Positions 1-10,016 of a stretch of 64,000 nucleotides of DNA are shown piece by piece. Where the stretch lies: the NCBI GenBank assembly GCA_015069695.1, contig JADCRZ010000011.1, forward strand, positions 89,410 to 153,409, written 5' to 3'. The notes under the pieces are model-generated. The model made no database searches. It was not told the origin of the DNA and saw nothing but the letters and a program-made list of their open reading frames with translations. Each line of letters starts with the position of its first letter. Positions within the stretch are counted from its first letter, which is position 1. A program made the position numbers and the translations under genes. The DNA is from Williamsia sp. GTDB lineage: Bacteria; Bacteroidota; Bacteroidia; Chitinophagales; Chitinophagaceae.

Positions 1-533
1 GTGAAAATTGTACTGTATTGCTTCCACTCCGGTGATTGCAGGCGGGCCAGCTCACCTGTCCCCAGGTAAGCAACCGTTTTTCCGGCCGCCGTCTGCAGCA
101 TGATCGTGATATTAGGCAAGAGGGGGAAGGGACATTTATCAGTCGGCCTGCATACATTCATCATCCAGAGCGACAGCTCATACATGGTATTGCTTTTGAG
201 GCCAATGATGGTTGTCCGCAAAAAAGCGCCGCTGCTTGGCGATGCGTTCACCAGCATCATGTTCCCGTCTACATCACCCGGCGTATGATCCTCTGTCAGG
301 GTTTGCCAGTCGCCCCGGAAACAATCACTCGTGTACGCTGTGTAAGCATAGTGACCGTCTGTGGGACAATAGCGCGGCACACGCTGGTAGTCTGACGGGT
401 CTTCTGTGTTCAGATCAGGTACATAACCCGATCCGAAGTTGATGAGGATCTGCGGTTCTTTAAAACTGCAGTTAACATTTTGGGCTTTCAGGTGAATGAA
501 AGGAAGCAGCAGCAGGAGGAGTAGCTTTTTCAC
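1..533 (-). CDS. Secreted protein, N-terminal part (cut by window edge)
   Basis: This frame is open on the minus strand from a GTG at 531-533 to the window edge and is absent from the ORF track, because it lacks an ATG and its stop. The first 16 or so residues (MKKLLLLLLPFIHLKAQ) form a clear signal peptide. In-frame TAA and TAG codons lie just upstream, so the GTG is the only reasonable start. The visible 177 residues are Cys-containing and beta-rich, with an INFGSG segment of the kind I associate with N-terminal modules of large Bacteroidota cell-surface proteins that carry a C-terminal gliding or sorting domain. The C-terminus lies outside the window, so the function cannot be named. The many plus-strand ORFs here are shadows. 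Confidence 0.75.
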   Translation of the reverse strand, partial: MKKLLLLLLLPFIHLKAQNVNCSFKEPQILINFGSGYVPDLNTEDPSDYQRVPRYCPTDGHYAYTAYTSDCFRGDWQTLTEDHTPGDVDGNMMLVNASPSSGAFLRTTIIGLKSNTMYELSLWMMNVCRPTDKCPFPLLPNITIMLQTAAGKTVAYLGTGELARLQSPEWKQYSTIF

Positions 534-583
534 AGTACAATTTTCTTGTTACTAAAGCTACTCCAATTTTTGCAGGCTTCTCC

Positions 584-3500
584 TTATTTTTCCTTCACCA
601 GTTTGATCCTCTTGGCCGGAATACCGTTTATCAAAATTCTTGCGATGTATACACCCGGAGCCAGGTTCCGCTTTCCGGGGTCAGCTTTCAGCGTTGTTTT
701 ACCTGCCGGCAACAAACCGCCGTTCTGCTTAAACAAGAGTTTACCCGCAAAATCATACAGCTCCACTTCTACTTTGTTTCCTGCTGCCGGACTGTAAACA
801 TCTACCAGGAAAGTTTCTGCGAACGGATTGGGATACACCCGCGTGATCTGGGTCTGTCCTTCCACCTGTTCGCGTGCCGCTGCACCTGCCAAGCCGCCGC
901 TTCTGTACTGCAGCGCACTCAGTGAGCCGCTGAATGCCGCATCCGGTATCAGCTGGCGAGAGATGCCCGGTCCGCTCCAGTACACCTGCACTGACTCACC
1001 GCCATCTTTTTCAAAATAGGCGAGCGCAAACGGATAAACACCGGCTGCCGGTACGTTCACGGTTGCTGATACACCATAGGCCCAGTGCAGCCCGTCATGA
1101 CTTACCAGCGGCATAGCTGTGTTCGAGTAGAGCGAATTGAAGTACAGCTTGCTGCCATCATCAGACACCACTTCAAACGTGTATGTGCCAGCGGTCGGGA
1201 TGGTGATATTGCCTTCCCATACCACGCCAAAGCTGTCGGCCCTGTTTTTTATATTCAAATCGATATTGGTGGAAGAGCCGGTCTTCACCGGTGTCAGCGC
1301 ACCAAAGTTGGGCAGTAAATTCCAGTTGCCTTCATAGTATTTGTAAGTTAGCCCGCTGTTTGTGGTGGACGCGCTTAAGTTCGCACTCGCAGCCGAGGTG
1401 TTGCCTGATGGATCACGCGCCCGGATGCTGAACACGTAAGCTGTGGATGGTGTGAGACTATCGGCCACCAGATCGTTGGTAGTAGTGGTATACTTCTTCA
1501 CACCGTTCCTGTAAATGTCGTAGGCAGTCACGGCTACGTTGTCCGTAGATGCATCCCAATGCAAGGTGATGGTGTTCCTTCCAGCACTCACCACCTTTAA
1601 GTTGGCGGGAACAGAAGGAGCTGTCGTATCGGTGGGCGGTGCTGCACCACTGAATGCCGCATCTGGTATGAGTTGGCGAGAGATGCCCGGACCACTCCAG
1701 TACACCTGCATCGACTCACCGCCATCTTTTTCAAAGTAGGTGATCGCGATCGGGTAAACACCGGCAGCCGGTACGTTCACGGTTGCAGATACACCATAAG
1801 CCCAATGCAGTCCGTCGTGATTCACCAGCGGTGTGGCGGTGCTGGAGTAAAGAGAGTTGAAGTAAATCCTGCTGCCATCATCAGATTGGGACTCAAAGGT
1901 GTAAGTACCGGCAGCAGGGATGGTGATGTTTCCTTCCCATACAAAAGCAAAGTTGTCGTTGCGCCCCGCCGGTCTTACTCCAATGTCTACGTTGTTGGTT
2001 GAACCTGTTTTTACAGGTGTTAAGGTAGAGAAGTTAGGCAGGTTGCTCCAGCTGCCTTCATAGTACTTGTAAGTTAATCCATTGAGCAACGTAGTTAAGT
2101 TCAGGGTGTTGCCGGCGCCGGATACATTGCCACTTGAGTCACGTGCCCGCACGCTGAATGCATAAGCAGTGCCGGGCAGCAAACTATCCGCCACAAAATC
2201 ATTTGTCGTAGCCGTGTATTTCTTCACCCCGTTTCTGTAAACATCATAGGCTGTCACTCCCTTGTTATCGGTAGATGCATCCCAGTGCAGGGTAGCCGTC
2301 GTAGTTCCTGCTGCTACCAATTTGAGGTTGGCAGGCACGGTAGGTGCTGCAGTATCTGCAGGGATGAGATTGCTGAACGCTGCATCAGGCACCGGCTGCC
2401 GCGCAAAGCCCGGGCCCGACCAGTATACCTTCATGGAATCTGCTCCGCTCTTGTCAAAATAAGTAATGGCGATCGGATACAAACCTGCCGTAGCTACATT
2501 CACACTGCCGGTGACAGATTTGGCCAGGTGCACACTGTCATTGTTTACAAGCGCAGATTTGCCCGGCACATAGAATGAATTAAAATAGAGCTGGCTTCCT
2601 TCATCGGACACGGTTTCAAATTGATACGTGCCGGGTGCAGGAATATTTACATAGCCTTCCCATACGATACCAAAACTGTCGGCCTTGTTTCTCACGCCTA
2701 AATTGATATTGGTCGACACACCTGTTTTCACAGGAGTGAGGGCATTGAAGTTGGGCAGCTGGGTCCATGCACCTTCATAATAACGATAGTTCAAGCCACT
2801 TGTAACAGCTGCAGTGGTGCCGCTTGCGGGGCTGCTGGCGGCTGATAGATTGCCTGTACTGTCCTTGGCTTTTACCGTGAAGATATAGGTAGTCTCCGGC
2901 AACAAGCTGTCGGCTGTAATGGCTGATTCTGCAGTGCTGTATTTCTTTGCGCCGTTTACAAATACATCATAGCCGGTTACACCTGCGCTGTCCGTTGAAT
3001 TGTTCCAGTCGAGATGGGCAAACGTACGGCCTGTATACAACACACGCAGGTTGGAAGGCATGGTTGGTGCCGTTGTATCTACCTGTAGCCTGGTGCCAAA
3101 ATAAGCATTGGGAATAACTTGTCTGCTGATGCCTGGCCCCGTCCAGTATATCTTCATAGTATCTGTACCCGCCTTGTCGAAATAGGTGATGGCGATGGGG
3201 TAGAAACCGGCGGCAGCAACAGCAACCGATTTGGATACCGACTTCGCCGCATGCACACTGTCGTTGTTCACCAGGGCTTCCGCGGTGGGCGAATAAAGCT
3301 GGTTGAAGTAGAGCTTGCTTCCTTCATCCGAGAAGGTTTCAAATTGATAAGTACCTGCTGCAGGCAGGAAGATATTTCCTTCCCATACCACCCCGAAACT
3401 ATCTGTCCGGTTTCTGATGCCCGGGTCTACATTGGCCGACAGGCCCATCTTGACCGGTATAAGGGAATTGAAATTGGGCAGTACGCTCCAGTTGCCTTCA

Positions 3501-6500
3501 TAGTACCGGTAGTTCAAACCGGTTGCAGGCAGGGCATTCGCCACTGTAACAACTACTTTGTCGGCCGGACTGGTAGCTGCTGCGTTGTCTGTAACCGTTA
3601 GTCCAAACACATAGGTTCCGCTCACCAGTCCGCTCACCACAGGAGCGGGTATTGTTTTGTTGCTGAACACAGCTGTTGCAGGACCGCTTAGCTGCGTCCA
3701 GTTATAGGCTGTAACGGCGCCGCCAAAATCGATCCCTGATCCGTTCAGCGTCAGGCTGCTTGCCGGAAGCCGGAGTACCGTATCCATGCCTGCATCAGCA
3801 ATAGGGGTTTGGTTGTTGTTGGGTGAACCGTACAGTTCTATGGCAGAAACTTTTGGATGGTCAACACCGCCGTCAATCATTGCCGAGCTGAAGTTGATGT
3901 TGAGGGTGCCATCTGTAACCGTTACCGGGAAGATCTCGGTGGTGGCAGTCAGATAACCCGCTTTTTTAAAGATGTCATAATCATTGAGCACCTTGGCTCC
4001 TTCTATGCTTACATCAAACACCCTGCTGCCTGCGGCCTTGTATTTCAGTTCGGCAAAATGCATCACAATGGTATAATCACCATTGTTGACCGGGATGGCG
4101 TAATTGAATGTATCGCTGGCACTGGTGCGTTCGGTCTGGTAAATAGCGCTATCCCCTGTGCCGGCGATCGGAGAGGTTGAAGAAAAAGTTACACCGGGTG
4201 CAGGGGCAAAATAAGCATCTGCTGCAAACGTACCGATCGAGTTGGTGACCTGTCCTCCGCCTGCATTGATGCGGTAATACGGAATGGTAACGTCTGCGCT
4301 GACCGTGGTGCTCACGCTGTCGCCCAGTCCCGAGTGATTTACTACGATCGAGGCAGTTTTCACACCGGCTGTAAGCGGTTTCAATTTCATACTGATCACA
4401 GCCGTTCTGCCGGCAGGGATTACAAACGGCAATGCATAGGGTATGCTGTCTGTAAAGTCTGCTGAACCTGACAAGTTGATGGAAGAAACCAGGATGTCCT
4501 GCGTTCCGCCCCTGTTGGTCAGGGTAATGGTGCGGTTGCTTTCGGTACCCAGCGGCGTGGTTTTGAAAGTTGAATCAAGTGTGGCGGTTAGCTGGCTTTG
4601 GGTGATCGGTGCATTGTTGGGGATGGTCGGGTTAAACAGGTAGAAGGCTTCCATGGATGTCAGCAAATTATCACCTCCCTTCAAACCCGCACCCGCTGCT
4701 ATATACAGCCCGTTGTTGCTCTTGATGGCTTGTGTGCCGTGCCGGCCCTGCTGCATATTGGCGACCCTTCTCCAGGTATTTGTTTGCACGTTCAGGGCTT
4801 CTGTTTCTACATGGGCTGACGGCTGTGCGCTCTCTCCGCCGATCACGATCAGTTCATTGCCCAGCACCTGTGCAGCTGCCCCGCCCCTGGGTGTGGGAAT
4901 ATTGCTGCCCACCGGCAGGGTCGACCACTGGCCGATGGTAAAATCATACACATCTACTTCGGGGATGGTAAGGTTCCATACTTCGCCCGTGCTGTCGGAG
5001 CTGCGCCGGCCACCGGCTACATACAGCTTGTCGTTGATCACAACGGCATGGAAATGATCCCTTGCCCTGGGGGCATCCGGCAGCACTTTCCAGGTATTGG
5101 TTGCAGGGTCATACTCATCAAACCATTTTACCCAGCCGGCATAATGGCCGTCTTTGATACCACTGACCAGGTAAATCTTGTTTTTATATGCTACTGCACC
5201 GGCCGATCCGCGCCTCCTGTCAACGGGGATGGTTGTGCCCGTCATCCATTTGTCGCGCAGGGGATTGTACATGTAAATCTGCGGAACAGGTGTTTCGTGC
5301 GGAAACGCACCGGTAAAGGCGCCGGGTGCGTATACCAGTCCGCCAATGGTGAGTGCCTGGAAATGGTTCAGCTCAACCGGCGTGGGGGCTTTGTTTGTCC
5401 AGCTGTTGGTTGCCGGGTCGTAAGCCTGGGTATTGGAGATGCCCCTGCCTCCCATCAAATAAAATTTCTCGCCTGCATCCACAAAGGCGTTTTCTTCCCT
5501 TTGCGTAAAGCCACCGCTTGATGGCATAATGATCTGCCAGGTTCCGTTTGCCGTAACAGAATCGTAGGAGATCTCAATAAAATCCCAGCTGGCAATAAAA
5601 GGCGTGGCGCCGCGCGAGGTAGAGATAATGCCTGTAGCAAGTGGATTCTTGGCCTGGATGGCATCCAGCAACACACCGCTCACGGCAATGGGCGAACCCA
5701 GGCTAAACTGCGTGCCGCCGTTGGAACTGTAGCGGGGCTGCACGGTACCTGCAATCGGATCCACGCCCAGGTACAGGTCAAGTGTAGAGCGGCTCATGCC
5801 TCCGGGAAGCGGAAACTGGTACGATACCGGAACGTCAGCGTTCTCATACACTACTTCAATCCCGCCTGCACCTCCGTTGGCATTCATCACGATCTTCAGG
5901 TAATTGCTCTGGTCGCCTGTGCCAATGTACATACCCTGCGATTGATAGTTCACAGGTGTTTTGCCATTGAAAAAGGGACCGAGCATGCGGCTGTGCATGG
6001 TAAACGGACCTGTTTTGGCATCCAGCTTTACGCCAAACTGAAAAGCATTTTCCTGGTTGTTCAGGGTGCCCAGCGCATCCCCTTTTGACACAGCAGTAAG
6101 CGTAAAAGCACCTACTGCTCCACCTGCAATCAGGCTGTCTTCGGAGAATAACTTCAGGTAATTGTTATCAGGCTTTTTATTGCTCATAAGGCCTGTAAAG
6201 CCCAATCCAAAAAAGCCTCTTTGCGGGTTGTTGTTGTAAAAATTGTAGTTGACCGGAATGGTTGTTTTTGTACCGTTGTTGGGATCGATCGGGAAAACAT
6301 CAAGCTGGTCAGGGATGCCATCGTTGTCGTCGTCGGGGTCGTTCAAGTCAGAGATTTTATCCTTGTCAAAATCAGGGGGTGTGCTCGAAGCAGAGCAGGG
6401 TTGCGTGCCGTTGTCAACTTCATCCGCATTCGTATAGCCATCATGGTCGTCATCCAGCGTGTCGTATTTTCCGGTGCAGGTTACAAAATCCTGCGGTTCA

Positions 6501-8185
6501 AAAATGGTGATGCCTTCGGTGCCATAGGTTGCTACCCAAACTGTTCCGGCAAACACATCGCTGTCGCCCTGCGCAATGATATCAAGCGGCTGGGAGCCAA
6601 AGCCTGAAGCAAAAGGGAGGTCCTGGTTTTGCCTGTCAGCAGCAGCGCGGGAATTGAGCACGCTCTTGCCATCAGCTGTAGGAATGATCCTGAATATTTC
6701 TCCGTTGTTGTAACCGGCAGCAAGGATATTTCCCTTTAAGGTATTGTTGAAATTGGAGGCCGTGTATTCTGCGAGTCCGTTGGTTGACGTTGCAAAAGTG
6801 AGCAGGGCGCTGTCCTGCACCCCGGGCATCAGGAACTGCCCTTCCCGAGGATCGGCCATGTCGAGCGGTACAGGTGGCCAGTCGGCAGGCAGCGGGTTGC
6901 TGCCTGTTTTGCTGTTGCGCCATACGCCGGTGGTGCCATTGTTATAAGTATACAAACCTGCAGCGGCCGGGTTGGCGCGAACCGGATTGGGATGACCACC
7001 ATAAAAGCTGCCGGGTACATAGGTGGCAATATTGCCAATGTAATGCAGGTTATCCAGGTTGTTTACGATCGGGTGGTTGGCACTGGGGCCGGTAGAGCCA
7101 GGTTCGCCATCGGGGTAATTGTTGGTGACCGTACCGGTGGTTCCTTCGTTTTCAGGATAACCGCCCCAGCCTTCGTTGGCCCCGTTGTCGATCGTATAAA
7201 TGCGGCCGGCTTTTCCGGGTGTTTTGGTGATCAGGATGTCATAGCTGTTGCGATAGCCGCCGGAGAAAATCTGTACTGGCCCGCCTTTCACCAGCTTGGC
7301 CTGGTTGAGCCCGTTGTTGCCGCCAAAGGGATCGTTTACATCGGTGCTGTCTGATGTATTGGGCCGGGTAGGATCATCCAGGGTAGGAATGTCATATTTA
7401 TACGCATTGTTACCGGTGCCTTTGGTGGGCATGGCCATGATGGCATTGAGATCGATCGATAAGATGGCAGCGGAAAGGGCCCGCTCGGTTGAGTAAGCAA
7501 AGTTGGTAGATGGCGCTCCGGCATTGGTGAAACCACCCACGGCAAGATAAAGCATGTTGTTGACATCATTGATCTGCATGCCGTTGGGAGAATGGTTTTC
7601 CTCCGAGCGGGGCAGGCCACGCACCAGGTCTATCTTCTGCCAGGTGCTTCCTGATTTGGTGATCAGGGATAAGATACCCGAATTGGTATCCAGGTTCAGG
7701 TCGCCCGCCGGGCCGCCCATGCGGCTGTCGCTGGAGGTGACATAGATCATGGGCTGGGCAGCGGTTCCTTTTACCACAATGCCGGTGATCTGGCGGGTAG
7801 GTACATAGGGGTTCACGGTCCCGTCGTCATCATGATTAGGTATGTTGTTGATCAGAAAAATGTCTTCCGATGCAGAAACAGAATAGTTATTGGATGCATT
7901 TCTTTTTATAGTTAGCGCACGGATGCCTCCGTTCAACTGACCCACATACAAACGACCATCGGGTCCGAACTGGATAGATGTCGGATTGTTGAGCGATGCT
8001 CCATTAAGGTTGCTGGGCGCAAAATTGTATTGCATGTTGCCGGCATCCGCTCCTCCGCTCACGCCTTCGTTCTGGGCAAATATGGCTGTTGCGCAAAAGA
8101 GCAGCAGCAGAAAAAAACAACCGCGTACAAAGGTGGGATAAACAGGATTGGGTCGGGTGTTCCTCAAGAAACGTCTATGTGTCAT
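584..8185 (-). CDS. Giant multidomain T9SS-exported surface protein (propeller, Kelch, malectin, PA14 x4)
   Basis: A 2533-residue extracellular protein. It has a signal peptide ending near AIFAQ (about 37), then a glucose/sorbosone-dehydrogenase-like or NHL-like propeller (about 50-560). A calcium-binding DxDxDG-rich thrombospondin type 3 stretch follows (about 572-642), then a lectin-like beta domain (about 650-870), Kelch repeats (about 875-1180) and an Ig-like domain. Next come a malectin-like domain (about 1298-1462), a PKD-like domain and four PA14 modules beginning near 1557, 1797, 2036 and 2277, separated by fibronectin type III domains. The last 80 or so residues (YPNPF start, GVYIARI, KRIKLVKE) form a type A type IX secretion sorting domain. 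PA14, malectin and PKD modules usually bind carbohydrate, so attachment to or sensing of polysaccharide is likely. No obvious catalytic glycosidase domain is seen. The strong minus-strand promoter at 8522-8551 would serve it. Confidence 0.92.
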   Translation of the reverse strand: MTHRRFLRNTRPNPVYPTFVRGCFFLLLLFCATAIFAQNEGVSGGADAGNMQYNFAPSNLNGASLNNPTSIQFGPDGRLYVGQLNGGIRALTIKRNASNNYSVSASEDIFLINNIPNHDDDGTVNPYVPTRQITGIVVKGTAAQPMIYVTSSDSRMGGPAGDLNLDTNSGILSLITKSGSTWQKIDLVRGLPRSEENHSPNGMQINDVNNMLYLAVGGFTNAGAPSTNFAYSTERALSAAILSIDLNAIMAMPTKGTGNNAYKYDIPTLDDPTRPNTSDSTDVNDPFGGNNGLNQAKLVKGGPVQIFSGGYRNSYDILITKTPGKAGRIYTIDNGANEGWGGYPENEGTTGTVTNNYPDGEPGSTGPSANHPIVNNLDNLHYIGNIATYVPGSFYGGHPNPVRANPAAAGLYTYNNGTTGVWRNSKTGSNPLPADWPPVPLDMADPREGQFLMPGVQDSALLTFATSTNGLAEYTASNFNNTLKGNILAAGYNNGEIFRIIPTADGKSVLNSRAAADRQNQDLPFASGFGSQPLDIIAQGDSDVFAGTVWVATYGTEGITIFEPQDFVTCTGKYDTLDDDHDGYTNADEVDNGTQPCSASSTPPDFDKDKISDLNDPDDDNDGIPDQLDVFPIDPNNGTKTTIPVNYNFYNNNPQRGFFGLGFTGLMSNKKPDNNYLKLFSEDSLIAGGAVGAFTLTAVSKGDALGTLNNQENAFQFGVKLDAKTGPFTMHSRMLGPFFNGKTPVNYQSQGMYIGTGDQSNYLKIVMNANGGAGGIEVVYENADVPVSYQFPLPGGMSRSTLDLYLGVDPIAGTVQPRYSSNGGTQFSLGSPIAVSGVLLDAIQAKNPLATGIISTSRGATPFIASWDFIEISYDSVTANGTWQIIMPSSGGFTQREENAFVDAGEKFYLMGGRGISNTQAYDPATNSWTNKAPTPVELNHFQALTIGGLVYAPGAFTGAFPHETPVPQIYMYNPLRDKWMTGTTIPVDRRRGSAGAVAYKNKIYLVSGIKDGHYAGWVKWFDEYDPATNTWKVLPDAPRARDHFHAVVINDKLYVAGGRRSSDSTGEVWNLTIPEVDVYDFTIGQWSTLPVGSNIPTPRGGAAAQVLGNELIVIGGESAQPSAHVETEALNVQTNTWRRVANMQQGRHGTQAIKSNNGLYIAAGAGLKGGDNLLTSMEAFYLFNPTIPNNAPITQSQLTATLDSTFKTTPLGTESNRTITLTNRGGTQDILVSSINLSGSADFTDSIPYALPFVIPAGRTAVISMKLKPLTAGVKTASIVVNHSGLGDSVSTTVSADVTIPYYRINAGGGQVTNSIGTFAADAYFAPAPGVTFSSTSPIAGTGDSAIYQTERTSASDTFNYAIPVNNGDYTIVMHFAELKYKAAGSRVFDVSIEGAKVLNDYDIFKKAGYLTATTEIFPVTVTDGTLNINFSSAMIDGGVDHPKVSAIELYGSPNNNQTPIADAGMDTVLRLPASSLTLNGSGIDFGGAVTAYNWTQLSGPATAVFSNKTIPAPVVSGLVSGTYVFGLTVTDNAAATSPADKVVVTVANALPATGLNYRYYEGNWSVLPNFNSLIPVKMGLSANVDPGIRNRTDSFGVVWEGNIFLPAAGTYQFETFSDEGSKLYFNQLYSPTAEALVNNDSVHAAKSVSKSVAVAAAGFYPIAITYFDKAGTDTMKIYWTGPGISRQVIPNAYFGTRLQVDTTAPTMPSNLRVLYTGRTFAHLDWNNSTDSAGVTGYDVFVNGAKKYSTAESAITADSLLPETTYIFTVKAKDSTGNLSAASSPASGTTAAVTSGLNYRYYEGAWTQLPNFNALTPVKTGVSTNINLGVRNKADSFGIVWEGYVNIPAPGTYQFETVSDEGSQLYFNSFYVPGKSALVNNDSVHLAKSVTGSVNVATAGLYPIAITYFDKSGADSMKVYWSGPGFARQPVPDAAFSNLIPADTAAPTVPANLKLVAAGTTTATLHWDASTDNKGVTAYDVYRNGVKKYTATTNDFVADSLLPGTAYAFSVRARDSSGNVSGAGNTLNLTTLLNGLTYKYYEGSWSNLPNFSTLTPVKTGSTNNVDIGVRPAGRNDNFAFVWEGNITIPAAGTYTFESQSDDGSRIYFNSLYSSTATPLVNHDGLHWAYGVSATVNVPAAGVYPIAITYFEKDGGESMQVYWSGPGISRQLIPDAAFSGAAPPTDTTAPSVPANLKVVSAGRNTITLHWDASTDNVAVTAYDIYRNGVKKYTTTTNDLVADSLTPSTAYVFSIRARDPSGNTSAASANLSASTTNSGLTYKYYEGNWNLLPNFGALTPVKTGSSTNIDLNIKNRADSFGVVWEGNITIPTAGTYTFEVVSDDGSKLYFNSLYSNTAMPLVSHDGLHWAYGVSATVNVPAAGVYPFALAYFEKDGGESVQVYWSGPGISRQLIPDAAFSGSLSALQYRSGGLAGAAAREQVEGQTQITRVYPNPFAETFLVDVYSPAAGNKVEVELYDFAGKLLFKQNGGLLPAGKTTLKADPGKRNLAPGVYIARILINGIPAKRIKLVKEK
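920..3515 (-). repeat. Four tandem PA14 (+Fn3) coding repeats, period about 720 bp
   Basis: Within the 2533-residue protein, units begin (minus strand) near 3515, 2797, 2079 and 1355. Each reads GLxYxYYEGxW at its start and ends in SGPGxxRQ; the first three are followed by an Fn3 domain with WDASTDN-like or WNNSTDS-like text. The last two PA14 units are very similar at nucleotide level (compare 930-1110 with 1650-1830), which points to recent duplication or gene conversion. Confidence 0.85.
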
Positions 8186-8899
8186 AATATATCAGTGAAA
8201 AGGGCAGGCAATAGCAGCCTGCTCAAACAAAACTGGTTGTTCAATTACTTTTGGCATTCACAGGGGCGCAGAAAACTGCCTCCTTCTTATTGGAATCAAA
8301 TAGACACACGGTACCGCAAAGCACAGCATGCAGATTTTTTCAGGAACTTGGGAAGGATTTTCTAACAAGGACAGGTGTAGATAAACGACGCAATTTGTCT
8401 AGGAATTGAACCAGTTATGTATTGCAGTTAGTTTTTCCGATACATACCTGAAATCGGTTCATAAGATAAAAGTATTTCGGGCAAGGGGCACAAAGTGCAG
8501 TAACTTTTCGCGTAGCCGCCGCAAATATATTTATTCTATTTATTAAAGCAATGATCTTCATTCTTTTTGCGCAAAAAACTTTCTTCTTTCCTGCTGCGCC
8601 TAAGCATCCCCTTTAAATATACCTGACTTATACAAAAGATCATTCATGCAAATACACACATCTACTAATTTGAGACATCAATCAGTAGCTTTATAAACGC
8701 TTGAATTAACTTCATAGAATGCCTGAGCTAAGAACAGAAATACGGTTGATACATGGATTTACACAATCTATTCATTAAATAAGCTATTTTACTTGTCGAT
8801 ACAGGAAAATACCTACTTTTAAACCCTGATTCCTGCTTACCTGCCTGATACCAAAAAGTAAACTGCTTTCATTATCCCCAATTCATTAATCAAAACAAC
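8186..8899. other. 714-nt divergent intergenic region, AT-rich
   Basis: I find no credible gene between the giant surface protein and the ScyD-like lipoprotein; the 8030-8365 ORF is a shadow of the former's 5' end. The region holds one convincing minus-strand promoter (8522-8551), a perfect 14-nt palindrome TTTTTGCGCAAAAA at 8564-8577 just upstream of that promoter, and a short hairpin (GGCAGGC/GCCTGC) near 8202-8220 close to the start codon. The palindrome is a possible operator. Confidence 0.5.
8522..8551 (-). promoter_or_regulatory. Bacteroidota-type promoter for the giant surface protein
   Basis: Read on the minus strand, TTG (8549-8551) is followed after 19 nt by TATATTTG (8522-8529), which matches the Bacteroidota primary-sigma consensus TTG-N19-TAnnTTTG. 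Transcription would begin near 8515, leaving a leader of about 330 nt before the ATG at 8185. Confidence 0.55.
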
Positions 8900-9949
8900 A
8901 TGAAACACCTGTTACAAAAAACTCCTACACTGCGAAAGCTCGCTTTGTACTGTGCCCTTGCTGCTGGAACCTTTGTATTCGCTCCTGGTTGTACGAAAGA
9001 AGACAATGCTGTAGCGGTATCAAGCGTAACGCCCGTTGCAAGCGGTTTTAAAGGACCCATCGGGTTGGAACTCAAAGATGGCTGGGTATGGGTAGGTCAG
9101 TCAGGCACAGGCGCCAATGATGGCAAAGTCTCCGCCATCAGCCCGGGCGGCACCCTGTACGATGTGATCACCGGCTTTGAATCTGTCATCAGTCCGGAAG
9201 GCGATGGCGATGGCCCCACCCACCTGCTTTTTGCCAATGACAGTCTGTACATTCTTGGAACCGGCGGTAAGATGTATATCGTGGCACAATCTGCCTTGAA
9301 CCCAGGCGTAACCACCCTGAATGCATCCAGCCTGAAAGTGCAGAATATCGGCGCTTTCGTATTGGCATATCCGTTTGTGAACAATGCACATGATTCCCAT
9401 CCGTACAATTTTGCTATCGGGCCAAATGGTGCCATGTACATTACCGATGCTGCAGCCAATGCCATCCTGCGCCGCGAAAAAAATGGCGAGTTGAGCGTGG
9501 TAGCAGAAATTCCGGATTACAAAAATCCAACCCCCATCGGTCCCCCCACCGTACAAAGAGTGCCTACCGGTATATATTATGATGGCCAGGACTTTTTTAT
9601 CACTACGCTGACCGGCTTTCCTTTTCTCAACGACAGCGCAAAGATTTTCAAGCTGACCCCGCCCGCTTCAGGCATGGCTACCGCAACCGTTTACCAATCA
9701 GGCTTTACCACGCTGGTAGATATTGCGAAAGGAACTGCCGCCGCAGGCAAGGTTGTGCTGGAACATGGTAAGTTCAATCCTGCAGCTGGCTGGGTTGACA
9801 ATACCGGCCGCCTGCTCTGGGCCAATGGAACTTCTATTTCAGTGATAGCTGACGGCTTAAACCAGCCAGGTGGACTGAAACAAGCCGACGAACACACCTG
9901 GTATGTTACAAGCTTTAAGGACAATACAGTGCTGAAGATCACAAACTAG
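8900..9949 (+). CDS. ScyD/ScyE-family beta-propeller lipoprotein
   Basis: A 349-residue protein with an N-terminal hydrophobic signal and a lipobox ending in FAPGC (Cys about 31), so it is probably lipidated and exported. The rest is a repeated beta-blade pattern (SGFKGPIGLEL, GDGDGPTHLLF, NFAIGPNGAMYITDAAANAI, VPTGIYYDG, LNQPGGLKQ) of the ScyD/ScyE-like propeller type, related to NHL and SMP-30 folds. The family name comes from cyanobacterial scytonemin gene clusters, but members are widespread and the enzymatic role is not established; a periplasmic binding or lactonase-like role is possible. It is monocistronic and ends in a shared terminator with the convergent TraB gene. Confidence 0.85.
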   Translation: MKHLLQKTPTLRKLALYCALAAGTFVFAPGCTKEDNAVAVSSVTPVASGFKGPIGLELKDGWVWVGQSGTGANDGKVSAISPGGTLYDVITGFESVISPEGDGDGPTHLLFANDSLYILGTGGKMYIVAQSALNPGVTTLNASSLKVQNIGAFVLAYPFVNNAHDSHPYNFAIGPNGAMYITDAAANAILRREKNGELSVVAEIPDYKNPTPIGPPTVQRVPTGIYYDGQDFFITTLTGFPFLNDSAKIFKLTPPASGMATATVYQSGFTTLVDIAKGTAAAGKVVLEHGKFNPAAGWVDNTGRLLWANGTSISVIADGLNQPGGLKQADEHTWYVTSFKDNTVLKITN

Positions 9950-9976
9950 TCTTCACCTTTTTAAACAAACCAGATA

Positions 9977-10016
9977 AGGGAGGGCGATGAGCAGGTTATT
10001 GTTCATCCTCCTCCCT
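9977..10016. terminator. Bidirectional hairpin between ScyD-like and TraB/GumN genes
   Basis: Arms 9977-9990 and 10003-10016 (AGGGAGG..GATGA / TCATC..CCTCCCT) form a 14-bp stem with one G-U pair and one mismatch, and a 12-nt loop. It lies at the convergent 3' ends and overlaps the last codons of the minus-strand gene. The flanking T tracts are weak, so termination efficiency is uncertain. Confidence 0.5.
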
